The notes: a model not told the origin generated them from the letters alone. 64,000 bases of DNA from Drosophila miranda (GCF_003369915.1 NW_022881625.1:9858001-9922000), one strand, 5' to 3'. Numbered from the stretch's first letter, positions 11,735 to 23,584 are shown. Numbers and translations: made by a program.

Positions 11735-12049
11735 TGTTCAGGCCAGCCGTAAACAATTTCCGCGCACTGTGCCAACTCCGTGCGCCCCGGTCCCAACTCG
11801 CTCTCACGCGCTCGGAGGGGCGCTCGGATCCACACGGCGCTCACGGCAGAAAACGCACCATAAGGCATAGAGTTAAGCAGTTACGATTTCACCCCCGCTT
11901 CAGACGGCCGATCTACCGCGCGACCGTCCAACCAAATACACACACATAATTATATATATACCACGAAACATAACGGTTTTCATTTCTTATGACGGCTACA
12001 TCAATTGCGTTGTGGGAGAGTTGAGCTTCGATCCGCCCCACTACAAACA
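11735..12049 (+). repeat. 5' LTR of the BEL-like element
   Basis: 315 bp, aligning with 21331-21659 over its length. The right copy has about 14 extra bases, mostly a local ATCCACA duplication. Termini are TGTT and AACA. Confidence 0.8.
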
Positions 12050-12050
12050 T

Positions 12051-12068
12051 TGGTCCTTCGAGCCGGAT
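12051..12068 (+). other. Primer-binding site, tRNA-Tyr type
   Basis: TGGTCCTTCGAGCCGGAT one base after the LTR is complementary to the 3' end of Drosophila tRNA-Tyr (CCGGCTCGAAGGA plus CCA, recalled). This fixes the LTR boundary and marks the following bases as leader. Confidence 0.8.
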
Positions 12069-12238
12069 CTTCGCCTTCCCCATAAGGAGAAGCTCACCCC
12101 AGCCAGCATCGGCGGATCGCTCCAGGTTCAAGATAAGTACTCTTCGATTGTGCCGAACAACAGTGCAGTGATTTTGTGCGAGTTTTCCATCCCAGTCCGA
12201 GCTCCCGTGGCATATGTACATGCATGTGTATGTATTTA

Positions 12239-12504
12239 TGTAGGAAACGAAGGAAAGAGAGAGACACGAAGCGGTCGTGTTTTCGTCGTGTCGTCGGGAT
12301 AGAGCAGTAATCGGCTCTGAGAGAGCCGATAGCAAGAGAGAGAGAGATCAGTCAGGTGTCAGTTCAGCCACGCATCAGACGTACACGCATATAATTAGTC
12401 ACAAACATACTTGTAAAACTTGGAGCTGTTATAATTTTAAGTCCAACATACTTACATATTAAATAAATGTTACTCGTTGCCATCAAGCAACTTAAACTAC
12501 TACA
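12239..12504 (+). repeat. 5' LTR of gypsy copy 2
   Basis: 266 bp: the copy 1 LTR plus a 2-bp GA expansion and a 4-bp insertion before AAATAAATG. The hairpin and polyadenylation signal are preserved. Confidence 0.92.
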
Positions 12505-13512
12505 AATTGGGGGCTCGTCCGAAAATAAGCCCAAGACAACAACATTTGCAAGTGAGATTTGTGCGTGTATTTGGAAATTTTGGCGAACACGAAGAGACAC
12601 AAGAGATCGGTCGCGGTGCGAAATTGAATTGCAGTCTGGCCTATAAGTGCGAGAGAGACACCTGTCGAAGAAGGCGCATTAGTTTGAGCAGACATTCAAG
12701 AGAGCTGGAGCGACCAAACTACGGCAGACGGCAGCAAACACAGCAAGAATCAAAACCTTCGTTGTTGTTGTTGTGCATTGCGTCTGAGAGGCTAGAGCTA
12801 CAAGGAGACAAGCGGCACAGAGACGACAATCTGAGCGCGTTCGTTCCCAAGAGAGCAGAAGCGACAAAACGACGGCAGACGGCAGCAAACACAGCAAGAA
12901 TCAAAACCTTCGTTGTTGTTGTTGTGCATTGCGTCTGAGAGGCTAGAGGTACAAGGAGACAAGCGGCACAGAGACGACAATCTGAGTGCGTTCGTTCCAA
13001 AGGAAGCAGAAGCGACAAAACGACGGCAGCAAACAGCAAGAATCAAAGAACATTGATTGTTGTTGTGTTGCACTGCGTCGGAAGAAGACTACAACTACAA
13101 GAAGAGACAAGCAGCAAGGAGACGACCATTTTGTAACAGCAGAAGCAGCGACGATTCGGGAAGCGACAACGAGTTAACGGCGAACAGCGAGAGCAAGGCA
13201 AGGCAACAAAGAGAGGACGGCAACAGCGACATCGACAGGCAAGCGAGATCTGGATGTGGTGGTGTGTGTGCGTCAAATTTGGAGTCTGGAAAGTTCTGCG
13301 CAGAAGCGAGAGTTAACAAGGGTAAGCCCATAGTAAGGTGAGCGTTAACAGAGAAGCGATCGTTAACAGTGACGACTTTAAAGGCGTTTTCGGAGTCCAT
13401 GTTAACTGGAAAATTGTTAACAGACCAGCAGTAATAAGGTTGTTTAAGTTGATTTAATTACATTTTCTTAGATATAAGCTAATATCAATTATTTTGTATT
13501 TAAATCGTCACG
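12505..13512 (+). other. Gypsy copy 2 primer-binding site and leader
   Basis: The tRNA-Pro-type site is at 12508-12521. The leader has the same 144-151-bp tandem units and GTTAAC cluster as copy 1, with only scattered substitutions. Confidence 0.8.
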
Positions 13513-16500
13513 ATGCAAGTTGAAGAGATAATGACACTGAGAGTCGCAGATTTGCGAGAGAAGTTAAGAGAGCTTGCGTTGCAGACGACGGGACGAAAGC
13601 GCGATTTGCAAGATAGACTATTAATACATCACGGCTTTCCAGTTGAGGATGAAGAAGAGTCAGAGGATGAGTCCGTAGTAACAGCAGAGGATGATACCGT
13701 AGCAGTTCAACCAGGTACGCGACAGGCAGAGTATAAATCTTGGTTTACGCTAAAAGACGTGGAAGGTAGTGTGTCACAATTTTCTGGTTCTAATAACCCC
13801 GACATCAATCAATGGATAGAGGAATTAGAAGAATGCGCAGCTACTGTTCAATGGAGTCAATTACAATTATTTATTTATGCCAAGCAGTTGTTAGTTGGTG
13901 CAGCAAAATCTTTCGCTCGTAGTTTGCGTGATATTCGTAACTGGAATTCGTTGAAGGCAGCTCTGTTGGATGAGTTTAGTGTTAAACTGTCGTCCGTAGA
14001 AGTACATAGAATGTTGCAAAAGCGCCAGCAGAAAAAAAGAGAGTCGTTGCATGAGTTTTTGTATGCGTTAATGGAGATAGCCAAGCCAATTAAACTAGAT
14101 GATGAGAGTTTAATCGAATATTTTGTGGATGGTATACCAGACGCTAGGGCAAGTAAGGCAATGCTGTACCAAGCTAGAAACTTAAAGGAGCTTAAATTTC
14201 AGATCGATGTTTACCAGAAAGCTAGAGGCGGATCCAAGCCGATGAGTAAGAATTGGCCGCTGAGGAATAAAAGTGAGAGTTCGGTGAAAGGGTCGATGGC
14301 AGAGAATTTTAGGAAATGTTTTAAGTGTGGAGACAAATCGCATTTGAGGAAAGATTGTCCCAAAAATGATTTTTGTTGTTTCAAATGTGGCCAACCAGGA
14401 CACCGTGCTGCAAGCTGTAAAGTCAAGGTCGAAACCAGACAAGAAAAGAGATCGAATACGAACATTATTCGAGATAAGGAAGTCGTTGATAAGCCGTCAG
14501 GTATTTTCACTCCATCAGGTTTGGAATTAAAGGATATTAAGTACGCGAATTTGGTATTCCAAGGTTTGATTGATACTGGAGCAGATTTGTGTTTAATTCG
14601 CAGGAGGGTATTTTTGAAATTTGGAAATCTTGAACTGATCGGCCAGGAGAAATTTTTAACAGGTATTGGAGAAAGTCAAGTTGTAACTTTTGGTAGCTTT
14701 TCGATACCAGTGAAAATCGATGAGATTGAAATGGAGGTAGAATTTCATGTCATTCCAGACGAGGATATTGGGTTTGAAGCCATTTTAGGAAGGACTATTC
14801 TGGATCATGTGGACATGCAAGTTTCTAAGACAGGAACAAGATTTGTTCGTAGAGTTTGTGGCGAGGATAAAGATAAGAAACTTGATCAGGTAGCATCGTC
14901 TTCATGCGTGGAATTGTTTAATGAATATAAAGGCATTTGCATGTCAAGTATTGACGAAGTTGAGAAGGAGTTTTCAATTGATGTTGGTCATCTCAGTGAA
15001 GCACATGCTAGAGAGGTTAGGGGTATGGTAGGAAAGTACCAACCTCAGAGAAATGTAGATGCGCCGATAAAAATGAAAATTGTATTAGTGGATGAGATAC
15101 CAGTTTTCCAGCATCCGAGACGATTACCGTTGTGTTAACAGGAAATCGTGGACAAGCAAGTGGAAGAGTGGCTGGCTCAGACGATTATAAAGCCAAGTAC
15201 ATCGGAGTATGCATCACCCGTAGTGTTGGTACCCAAAAAGAACGGTAGCAAGAGACTATGCTGTGATTATTGAAAGCTGAATGAGAAAATAGTTCGCGAT
15301 AACTTTCCAATGTCACATATGGATACAGTGTTGGAGAAACTGCAGGGTGCAAAGTATTTCACCACGTTGGATTTAACGAATGGTTTTTTCCATGTGCCTG
15401 TAGAAGTCGAGTCTCAAAAATATACGTCTTTTGTGACTCAGAATGGTCAGTTCGAATTTTTATATGTACCATTTGGAATTTCAAATTCTCCAGCGGTGTT
15501 TACCAGATTTATAATGGCTGTGTTGAGAGATTTGGTAAAGAATAATGAAGCAGCAGTCTATATGGATGACGTTATTATTTGTAGTCAAGATATAGAAGAG
15601 GGTTTGTTAAAGTTGAGACAAGTACTGAAGATAGCGGAAATGAATGGGCTACGTATAAATTGGAGAAAGTGTCAGCTGTTACGACAAAAGGTTAATTTTC
15701 TGGGGTATATAATAGAAAAGAATACGATAATACCAATTGATGAGAAGACGAGGGCAGTCGAAAAGTTCCCAGTGCCAGTTGATAAAAAAACAGTGCAGCG
15801 TTTCATAGGATTGACTTCTTATTTCCGAAAGTTTATTGAGGGTTATGCTGTTATTGCAAAACCATTGACAGATCTGCTGCGGAAGGGTGTTAAATTTCAA
15901 TTTAAGGAGATACATCAGGTTGCGTTTGAACAACTAAAGGTAGCATTGATTAGTAGACCTGTGTTAGAAATGTACAACCTGAAGTTGGAGACAGAAATCC
16001 ATACTGATGCATCAAAATGGGGGTATGGAGCCGTGTTACTGCAAAAGAGTTTGGAAGACAGCCAATTCCATCCAGTTCAATATATGAGCCGTAGGACTAA
16101 GCCATGTGAAGAGAAATATCCTGCTTATGACCTTGAGGTTCTGGCAATTATCGAAGCTTGAGCGAAATGGCGTGAATACGTTTTGGGTATAAAGTTCAAA
16201 ATTGTCACAGATTGTAATGCATTTACAATGACGATCAAAAAGAAAAACGTTCCTTTGAGAGTAGCACTTTGGCCATGTACCTACAAGATTTTAATTATGT
16301 TATAGAACATCGCTCAGGAACGAAGATGAGGCACGTTGACGCGTTGAGTCGTGTATCTTGTCTTATGGTGACCGAAAGTATAGCTCATCGTTTGAAAGAA
16401 GCTCAGCTAACCGACGATTGGGTTAAGGCTGTTAAAAGTATTGTGGAGGACAAGGAATATGAGGATTATTATATTCGGAATCATATTTTGTTTAAGGATC

Positions 16501-17549
16501 CGGATAAGGAGCTTATCGTAGTACCAGCTCAGTTGGAAAATGAGATTATATCAATAGCACATAAGCAAGGACATTTTTCAGTTAAAAAGACACAAGACAT
16601 CATTGAAAAGTCGTATTATATTCCGAAGTTAAAAGACAAAGTATGGCGCGTAATAAATAGTTGTGTCGAGTGTATCATTGTCAATGAAAAGACAGGAAAA
16701 CGTGAGGGTTATTTGCAACCAATAGACAAGGGTGATAGGCCGTTACAAACGTATCACATTGATCACGTTGGACAAAGGGAAATGACTAAAAAACAGTACA
16801 ATTATATACTGGTTGTCGTTGATGGATTTTCTAAGTTTGTTTGGTTCTATTCTACACGTAGTACAGGCGTTGAAGAGGTCGTTAAGTGTTTGGAAATTCA
16901 GGGGACTAGTTTTGGTAATCCGAACAGAATAGTGACGGATAGGGGTGCAGCGTTTATGTCCAATTTGTTTCGTGAATATTGTGAGAGAGAGAAAATACAG
17001 CATTTAATGATTGCCACAGGCGTTCCACGTGGGAATGGTCAAGTCGAAAGGATGCACAAGATAGTGGTGCCTATGTTGTCGAAATTGTGTCAGGGTAATT
17101 CCGGTAGTTGGTATAAGCATCTAGGAAAAGTATAGTAAATGATCAACAGTGTTGAGCCGCGAAGTACCAAGGTAACACCTTTCAAGATATTGACTGGGCT
17201 AGGCATGCGTATAGGAATGGATCCAAAAATAAAAGAAATATTGGAAGAATCACTTATCGAAGAGTTGACCAAGGACCGCGAAAAAATTAGAAAGGAAGTA
17301 GTTGAAAACATTGCACGGTTACAGCAGGAAAACAAGAAGAGTTTTGACTTAAAAAGGAAACTTGATAGACAGTATGAGGTTAATGAGCTAGTAGCTATCA
17401 AGCGTACTCAGTATGGTACTGGATTAAGGCTAAAAGGAAAGGATCTAGGGCCGTATAAGGTGGTTAGGGTAAAGAATCATGGAAGGTACGAAGTCGAGAA
17501 GATTGGGGATACTGAGGGTCCCTATAAGACCTCTACAGTTTCAGAATAG
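13513..17549 (+). pseudogene. Gypsy copy 2 gag-pol with multiple stops
   Basis: Gag, zinc knuckles, protease, RT, RNase H and integrase appear in the same order as in copy 1. Lesions: TAA at 15136-15138; the TGA shared with copy 1 (about 15271-15273); TGA at 16159-16161 in RNase H; a 1-bp loss near 16269; TAG near 17133-17135 in integrase; TAG at 17547-17549 near the C-terminus. The A-run that is frameshifted in copy 1 is in frame here. Each copy therefore decayed separately after sharing one stop. Confidence 0.9.
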
Positions 17550-17602
17550 ATGAAACCTTGGCTAGACCCATCCGAGGCGAATGGTCCGTCAGGACAGCCG
17601 AA

Positions 17603-17860
17603 GGAAACGAAGGAAAGAGAGAGACACGAAGCGGTCGTGTTTTCGTCGTGTCGTCGGGATAAAGCAGTAATCGGCTCTGAGAGAGCCGATAGCAAGAGAG
17701 AGAGAGATCAGTCAGTTGTCAGTTCAGCCACGCATCAGACGTACACGCATATAATTAGTCACAAACATACTTGTAAAACTTGGAGCTGTTATAATTTTAA
17801 GTCCAACATACTTATTAAATAAATGTTACTCGTTGCCATCAAGCAACTTAAACTACTACA
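17603..17860 (+). repeat. 3' LTR of gypsy copy 2, missing its first 4 bp
   Basis: It starts GGAAACG directly after CAGCCGAA; the expected terminal TGTA is absent. The rest matches the 5' LTR apart from two substitutions and a 4-bp indel. Confidence 0.9.
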
Positions 17861-17864
17861 TTTA

Positions 17865-18633
17865 TTTCTCGCTCTAGCTCCAAATTAAACCATACTTCGT
17901 TCTGCCAACGGTTGTGGCTTCCTACTTCTCCAAAGGTTTAATTTGATCCGAGCTAACTCCTGCGTTCAGCTTCCGATCCAGTGTAAATAATATTCTTACC
18001 TCTCCAGCTTCCAGCTGAGCTTTCGTTGCTAAAATACATACATACATACATGTACATATGTACACATCGCAACGCAATCCAAGCGGCTGGCAACAAACAT
18101 AAAGGCATATTCTTGCAATTATTTGTGTGGTTTATTCCGTGCATGCTCAACGTTCCATAGTTTGTCGGTTTTATAAGGAAATAAAATAACAAATCACTGC
18201 GCCTCCTTATTTAACTAATTATACTACCAACAAAATAACGATCCATACATACTGCAAAAACATATGTATGTATTTATCTTACATATCTATACGTACGCAT
18301 TTTAAATTAGCATATTCTTGCACATCTATATAATACACATAATGTATATAAAACGGTTATCCACCGTTTTACCCGTTGTTTGACATCTCTTCAACCCAAG
18401 CCGCGGTACATAGCACTTACAGCCATACATACACACATACAAGCAGCAGCAGCGGTGCATTCTTTTCGTTTTTCTTTTCGCTTTCGCTTCTCCACCGTTT
18501 GCCTGCGTTGTAGTTGTTGGGAGAATATTTTTCGGTGCCGCGCTTGACTGTAACGGAACGCCAAGTGACGCGCTACCCTGCATTTCGAGAGTAGTATCGT
18601 AGTAAATATATCTATGTATATATTCCGGCCACG
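17865..18633 (+). other. Leader of the BEL-like element, continued
   Basis: AT-rich, with CATA microsatellites (about 18035-18060) and no supportable ORF. It continues the leader interrupted at 12238. The gag frame is open from 18634 without an ATG, so the true start may lie upstream behind a lesion. Confidence 0.45.
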
Positions 18634-19872
18634 GTGTACTATTTCCATAATTTAAATACTCGCAATAAATTCCACCAAAACCACATATCCACGGTTCGTA
18701 GTTCTGAAATTCCACGTTGCCTTTTCCGCTCACCTACCTTTGCGACTCTACTACGCGTTATCGCAGATCCATCAGCAAAACATGCGGCCTACGGGCAATG
18801 CCTTTCCGAACTGAACGATCAGCTCGAACCCCCGACTGTCCCTCACACGCCGCAACTGGCCGTTCAAGTGCCGACTTCCGGCGGTTGCCGCCTCCCTCCA
18901 TGTGACACTGAAGTTTTCAGTGGGGACTACCAGCAGTGGCCCACGTTCCGAGACCTGTTCACCGCCATCTACATAGAAAACCCAAGGTTGGCTCCAGTGG
19001 AAAAACTGTTCCACCTCAACAAAAAGACCAGCGGTGAAGCCCACGACATAGTGGCACAGGCTCCACTTACGAACGAGGGTTTAGCGTCCGCATGGAACGC
19101 CCTCCGTGAGCGTTTCCAAAACAAGAGGCTGATACTCAAGGCCCAGCTGAAGATCCTTTTCAGTCTGCCCCAAATCCGTACCGAGTCAGCAGCAGCGCTA
19201 AAAGAGCTCCAGAGGGCCGTCCACAAGTGCCTCACGACACTCACCCATTCCGAGGTCTCCACAGACAGCGTTTTCGCTGACGGAGTTTTAGTGTACATCA
19301 TTTCCGCGAAGCTGCCAAAAACGACCTTAGAGCTCTGGGAGCAATCCGTGACGCACAAGTCCGAAATTCCCACCTGGCACGCCATGGACAAGTTCTTGGC
19401 GGAGCGGTACCTGTCTCTCGAAGTGACCGAGGACGACCATCCAGGCATGGAGACTCAGGCCCACTCCAGGGCTAGCATACGCACTGCAGACAATTCGAGA
19501 AGCAATCCGTTTCGGTCTCAAGGAAGTCCTTATCCTAGGAGTGCCCACTCGTTCGAGACCACAGTGAATCAAACGAGGAGGACGTGTGATCTCTGCTCCA
19601 AAGAATATCATCCAATCCGGTTATGCCCTTACTTCCTTCAAATGCCCGCTGGCGCTCGCTCCGACTACATTAGGCAAAAGCAGCTTTGTTTAAACTGCTT
19701 TGCAAGGGGCCACCAGATACGAGCATGCCAAAGCGCCCACAATTGCATAATTTGTGGAGACCGGCACCATACGCTTCTGGACCGTAGCAATCCAGCAAAC
19801 TCCAGCGAAAAAAAAAAGCCCAGCCAAACGTTCAGTCATATTTCGCCTCCGGCACGAGTGCTGTCCTCCTAG
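18634..19872 (+). pseudogene. BEL/Pao-like gag
   Basis: The frame carries the BEL/Pao gag signature: F-S-G-D-Y-Q-Q-W-P-T-F-R-D-L-F (DUF1759-like, about residues 90-105), a helical capsid-like region to about residue 270, then three Cys/His motifs (C-D-L-C..., C-L-N-C...H...C, C-I-I-C-G-D-R-H-H). There is no ATG near the N-terminus of the open frame, so the start is damaged or lies upstream. A TAG closes the frame just before the protease, which continues in another frame. Confidence 0.8.
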
Positions 19873-20650
19873 GCACGGCCATCGTTAATATTTGCCACCT
19901 GGGAAAAACTTTCCACGCCCGCGCTCTGATCGACTCTGGCTCAGAGGCGACGTTCATTACAGAACGTCTTGTGGACATGATCAAATTGCCATTCCAACGT
20001 ATCCAGGCACAGGTCTCCGGCCTAAATAATGCCGTATCCGCTCAGTCAGAGAAGCTCTGCAGTTTTTCCATCCGTTCTCCGACTAAGCCGGGCTTACAAC
20101 TAAATTCCACAGACTACGTTATTCCGGAATTGGCCGCGAATATTCCATCGCATCCGATCTCGCAAGGGTTCTTGAGAGACATGCCGAACCTCTCATGGGC
20201 GGATCCAACCTTCTATGAGAGTTCACAAATAGATATCCTGATTGGAGCGGATATCCTTCCGTCCATTCAGTTAAGTGGTTCACTGACCAACATCTGTGGC
20301 TCTCTCCTCGGGCAGGAGACCATTTTCGGCTGGGTACTCACAGGTCCAGTGCCTCAGGTGATGAATCAAATCTCATCGTTCTCGAGTCAAATTTCCAGAC
20401 AACCTATCACACTGGTAGAAGACTCGGGGTCTTTTTACGACAGCAATTTCCTTCCAGCTCCCTCCGCAGAAGTTCTCGAACGGTCTCCTGACCGACGGAA
20501 ATATTTCCAAAATATGCACTGTATGAAAGCTCTACGCTCCGGTCCGAATTCAAGCCTGAACTCGAAGGTGAATCCGTCCTTAGATCAACATAGCCTCACC
20601 AGACTATGTAACCGGGCGGCAATTTCCAATGTCTTAAATGTGCCTCTCAC
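19873..20650 (+). pseudogene. BEL/Pao-like aspartic protease region
   Basis: In the frame after gag, I-D-S-G-S-E-A-T-F (near 19929-19955) is the retropepsin active site. It is followed by the G-A-D-I-L-P and G-W-V-L-T-G-P features typical of BEL proteases. The similarity fades near 20650. RT, RNase H and integrase, which should follow, are absent. Confidence 0.75.
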
Positions 20651-20717
20651 CCGTTCCAAGATCGTTACTAATGTGTCTTCGACGCCTTTATTTCAATTTA
20701 GTTCTCCGCACCCAGAT

Positions 20718-21300
20718 ATGGCCCCACGTCCCCGCGCCAACCGCACCAGGGAGAACCGACGTGCTCGGGAAATTGGCTCCTACCGTTGCCGAATCTGCCA
20801 AGGAGTCCATCCGCTACGGACCTACCACCAATTTCTTCTCCTGAGCCCCGAAGAGAAACTCCGAGCTGTCCTTATCAACCAGTATTGCGGGAACTGCCTG
20901 GCTCACCAACACTCCGGCAAAAACAACCACACGCTACTCCACGTACCCACGTCTCGTCGTCCGGCCCGCTCAGCCTCGGGAGCATCGTCGCCATCTAAAT
21001 CGAACCATGCAAAACGCCGCCCTCGTCGTCCAGCCCGCTCAGCCGCGACTGTACCGTCGCCATCTACATCGGCTCACGACGTACGACACACTCGTCTCCC
21101 CGCGAGCCGCCCCGTCGTAGGAACCACGGCGCCATCCACAGATTCCTCAAGAGCAACCCCGTTTTGCGCATCCTCACGCCTATCCGACCGTGGAGCGACA
21201 CTGAGTCGACGTCCTTGTCAAGTCCAGAGCGCCTTTTTTGGGATGAATCGGGTCCGGGGCGTACGCCCAGCCATAGGCCACCCCATTATACTTTGCAATC
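20718..21300 (+). CDS. Second Cys/His-rich gag-like segment of unknown origin
   Basis: An ATG at 20718 opens an Arg-rich N-terminus followed by C-R-I-C-...-H-P-L-R and Y-C-G-N-C-L-A-H-Q-H, the same spacing as the zinc region of BEL gag, then a Ser/Pro/Arg-rich tail. It is in frame with the preceding protease, so it may be read as part of it. It occupies the place of pol. Options: a non-autonomous element using its own gag-like protein, or a join between two BEL-family fragments. Confidence 0.5.
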
Positions 21301-21307
21301 CTGCAAG

Positions 21308-21330
21308 GGGGGGGGGGGGGGGGGGGAGGA
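21308..21330 (+). other. G-run polypurine tract before the 3' LTR
   Basis: About twenty Gs followed by AGGA lie directly against the TGTTCAGG start of the 3' LTR, the expected place of the plus-strand primer. The exact G count may be uncertain. Confidence 0.7.
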
Positions 21331-21659
21331 TGTTCAGGCCAGCCGTAAACAATTTCCGCGCACTGTGCCAACTCCGTGCGCCCCGGTCCCAACTCGCTCT
21401 CGCGCGCTCGGAGGGGCGCTCGGATCCACAATCCACGATCCACACGGCGCTCACGGCAGAAAAAGCACCATAAACCATAGAGTTAAGCAGTTACGATTTC
21501 ACCCCCGCTTCAGACGGTCGATCTACCGCGCGACCGTCCAACCAAATACACACACATAATTATGTATATACCACTAAACATAACGGTTTTCATTTCTTAT
21601 GACGGCTACAGCAATTGCGTTGTGGGAGAGTTGAGCTTCGATCCGCCCCACTACAAACA
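21331..21659 (+). repeat. 3' LTR of the BEL-like element
   Basis: 329 bp, matching 11735-12049. The bases after it (CAAAC) do not duplicate those before the left LTR (AAGTC). Confidence 0.8.
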
Positions 21660-22795
21660 CAAACAATAATCACAATACATTTACACAACAATAAACATAC
21701 TTAAATATCATTTATTTTTAACAGGAGGACAACTACAACGAAGCACCGGCCGGCATGGCAAACGCAATGCAGAACATTGCGCCGCATACCGGCCGGCTCC
21801 GCTGTCCCCCTGTGCAGGATTAGTGGCACCACCTGAGATCTTTAGTAGCGATGGCTGGACTTGGAGATGGCGTGCATCGTGGGCAAAGGTGTTCATTGAC
21901 GAGCGGCTCAGGTCCGGCCGCCCACGTTGCATCTGTCGTTGGTTGGTGTTGGCTGCTGCACTCGAGTGGCACTGGTCCGGCCACCCAACTGCATTGTCGT
22001 TGTGTGTGGCATCGGTGTGTGATGACAACGAATTGTGTTATTGGCCGCATCCAAGTGGCGAACTGGTCCGGCCACCAGGATACGTTGTCGTTTTTGTTGT
22101 TGTTGGCCGCATCCGAGTGGCTCTGGTCCGGCCACCAGGATGCGTTGTCAGTAGAATTGGCCTGGCCTCCTCGGCCACGTTCGTCGTCGGATTGTAATGG
22201 CGTTTTAAGTGGCTGCTGGTCCGGCCACCCAGATGAGGAGGTGTTTGTTTTGGCTTTTTGATTTTAATTTGTCTTTATTTACAGGTGCCTTTCGTCGATT
22301 TGGATGTTGTTGCTGGCGACCCTTGTCTGGTTTGTGTTGGCATAGGAGACGTTTGCGGGTGAGTATTTGTGTTTTTATTGGCAGCCTCGTTCATGATTCT
22401 CCTTTTTTTTTTGCAGGATTTGCTGGCGTCCGGCGGCTCAACACCAGGCCATCCCGCCCTCACATAATTGGCATGAGAGACGGGTGTGACCCAGTGGAGC
22501 GGCAACAGGCGCCAGCATCTGCGTCGTCGTTGGGAATGGCAGCTGTGAGCAGGTATTTGCGTGACGTCATTGGGATGGGGTGGTGGCAGCGTCATCAGAA
22601 AGGGGCCTCATATTCCTCTTATTTGGCAGGAAATTGTTGATGTTGATGGCGAGGCAGCTTCTTGTTGGGCAGCTCTGTCTGATGATTGGCAGGTAAGTGT
22701 GATTTTTGTGTGTCTTGGCAGTTTTTCGTTGTTGTCCGTATTGACGTCTTTTTCCTTTGTTGCAGTGGCTGTCTCTGGATCGACGATTGGGCACA
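21660..22795. other. GC-rich region with a dispersed GGTCCGGCCACC motif
   Basis: The 12-mer GGTCCGGCCRCC recurs at about 21913, 21975, 22067, 22127 and 22219, spaced alternately about 60 and 92 bp, with ATACGTTGTCG-like neighbours: a degenerate minisatellite. Several plus-strand intron-like junctions (TTTGTTGCAG, GTAAGTGTG) occur, but no reading frame joins into a recognisable protein. Probably part of an unclassified mobile element or a decayed gene. Confidence 0.45.
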
Positions 22796-23491
22796 TCAAT
22801 AGGCGCCTCCCGATCGCATGCTTTCGCGTGCGCTGGCGATTTGTGCCCTCCACACTTGGCCCAGACCCTCCAGATCGTCGAATGGATCGTGGTCGGTCCA
22901 TTCGTCGTCATCTTCGTCGTTAATTGCTTCGCAGTCCATATCGGATTCGGAGTCCGATATGGCTGCGGCGTCATGGTGCGTATTTGCAGTTGGTCGTGGT
23001 GATGGCTGTGTGGATGCTGCTGCTGCTGTTGTTGTCCATTGTGGCGGCACTCCTCCCGTGCTCCCGCGCCTTGCCTGCAGCAGGTTTGTCAGTGTCGTCG
23101 AAATTGCTGCCAGCTTTTCTTCCAGCTCTCTAATTTTTCTGGCATCTCTTTTCAGGTAATGGGCACAGCTCCCATCGCACTGGGCGCCTGGCTGCTGCTG
23201 TACCTGGGGTTGGCGTGGCTCCGGAGCACGATTTGGGATCGGCTGCATCGGCTGGACCCTCTGGTGTTGCCGCCCCTTGGCCAGTGGCTGGGGATGTTGG
23301 TCGCGATGCTGTAGCTGTTGCCGATGCTGTCGACCCGGACCGCCTTGGCGTTGGCGTTGCTGCTGCGGCTGTGGGTGGAGTGGCTGTGTCGGTGGCTGCT
23401 GCTGCAACTGTCGCTGTAGTGGCTGCTGGTGACGTTGTGGTGGCTGCTGGAGACGATGTGTTGGCTGTTGCTGCTGGAGTGGCTGCTGCAT
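22796..23491 (-). CDS. Hypothetical Gln-rich, coiled-coil and acidic ORF
   Basis: The 231-codon minus-strand frame has a Gln/Pro/Arg-rich N-terminal third, a short coiled-coil-like stretch ([10 protein letters not shown], about residues 118-127) and an acidic stretch (D-E-D-D-D-E-W, about 193-199). No family was recognised. CTG/CAG-rich DNA opens all frames, so the N-terminal part may be an artefact; the coiled-coil to acidic part looks more protein-like. It lies just beyond the point where the neighbouring Cyp12 copy is cut. Confidence 0.3.
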   Translation of the reverse strand: MQQPLQQQQPTHRLQQPPQRHQQPLQRQLQQQPPTQPLHPQPQQQRQRQGGPGRQHRQQLQHRDQHPQPLAKGRQHQRVQPMQPIPNRAPEPRQPQVQQQPGAQCDGSCAHYLKRDARKIRELEEKLAAISTTLTNLLQARRGSTGGVPPQWTTTAAAASTQPSPRPTANTHHDAAAISDSESDMDCEAINDEDDDEWTDHDPFDDLEGLGQVWRAQIASARESMRSGGAY

Positions 23492-23584
23492 TGGCTGTGG
23501 CTGTTGCCGTAGTGGCTGAGGCTGCTGCTGCTGCTGCCGTCGACGCTCCTCCTCCCTGACGACCCTGTGGGCCAGGAGCCGCTA

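Larger units (their letters stand above)
12239..17860 (+). mobile_element. Ty3/gypsy LTR retrotransposon, copy 2, nested in the BEL-like leader
   Basis: This is the same family as copy 1 along its whole length, with the target duplication TTTA (12235-12238 and 17861-17864). The different target site shows independent transposition, not duplication with flanks. The 5' LTR is 266 bp; the 3' LTR has lost its first four bases. The coding frame carries the TGA of copy 1 plus several private stops and a frameshift. Confidence 0.95.
11735..21659 (+). mobile_element. BEL/Pao-like element lacking RT/integrase, interrupted by gypsy copy 2
   Basis: LTR-like ends at 11735-12049 and 21331-21659 share TGTTCAGGCCAGCC and end ACAAACA (TGTT/AACA termini). 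A tRNA-Tyr-type primer site follows the left LTR and a G-rich polypurine tract precedes the right one. Inside are a BEL-type gag with the DUF1759-like region and a protease, then a second Cys/His-rich segment where RT, RNase H and integrase should be. Without the nested gypsy element it measures about 4.3 kb, shorter than autonomous BEL elements. I see no matching target duplication, so one end may be rearranged, or two related elements may be fused. Confidence 0.75.

Noticed and set aside
12012..12302. Plus-strand ORF starting in the BEL-like LTR and ending in the gypsy LTR
   Set aside because: It crosses an LTR boundary, a primer-binding site and an insertion junction, so it cannot be a natural gene.
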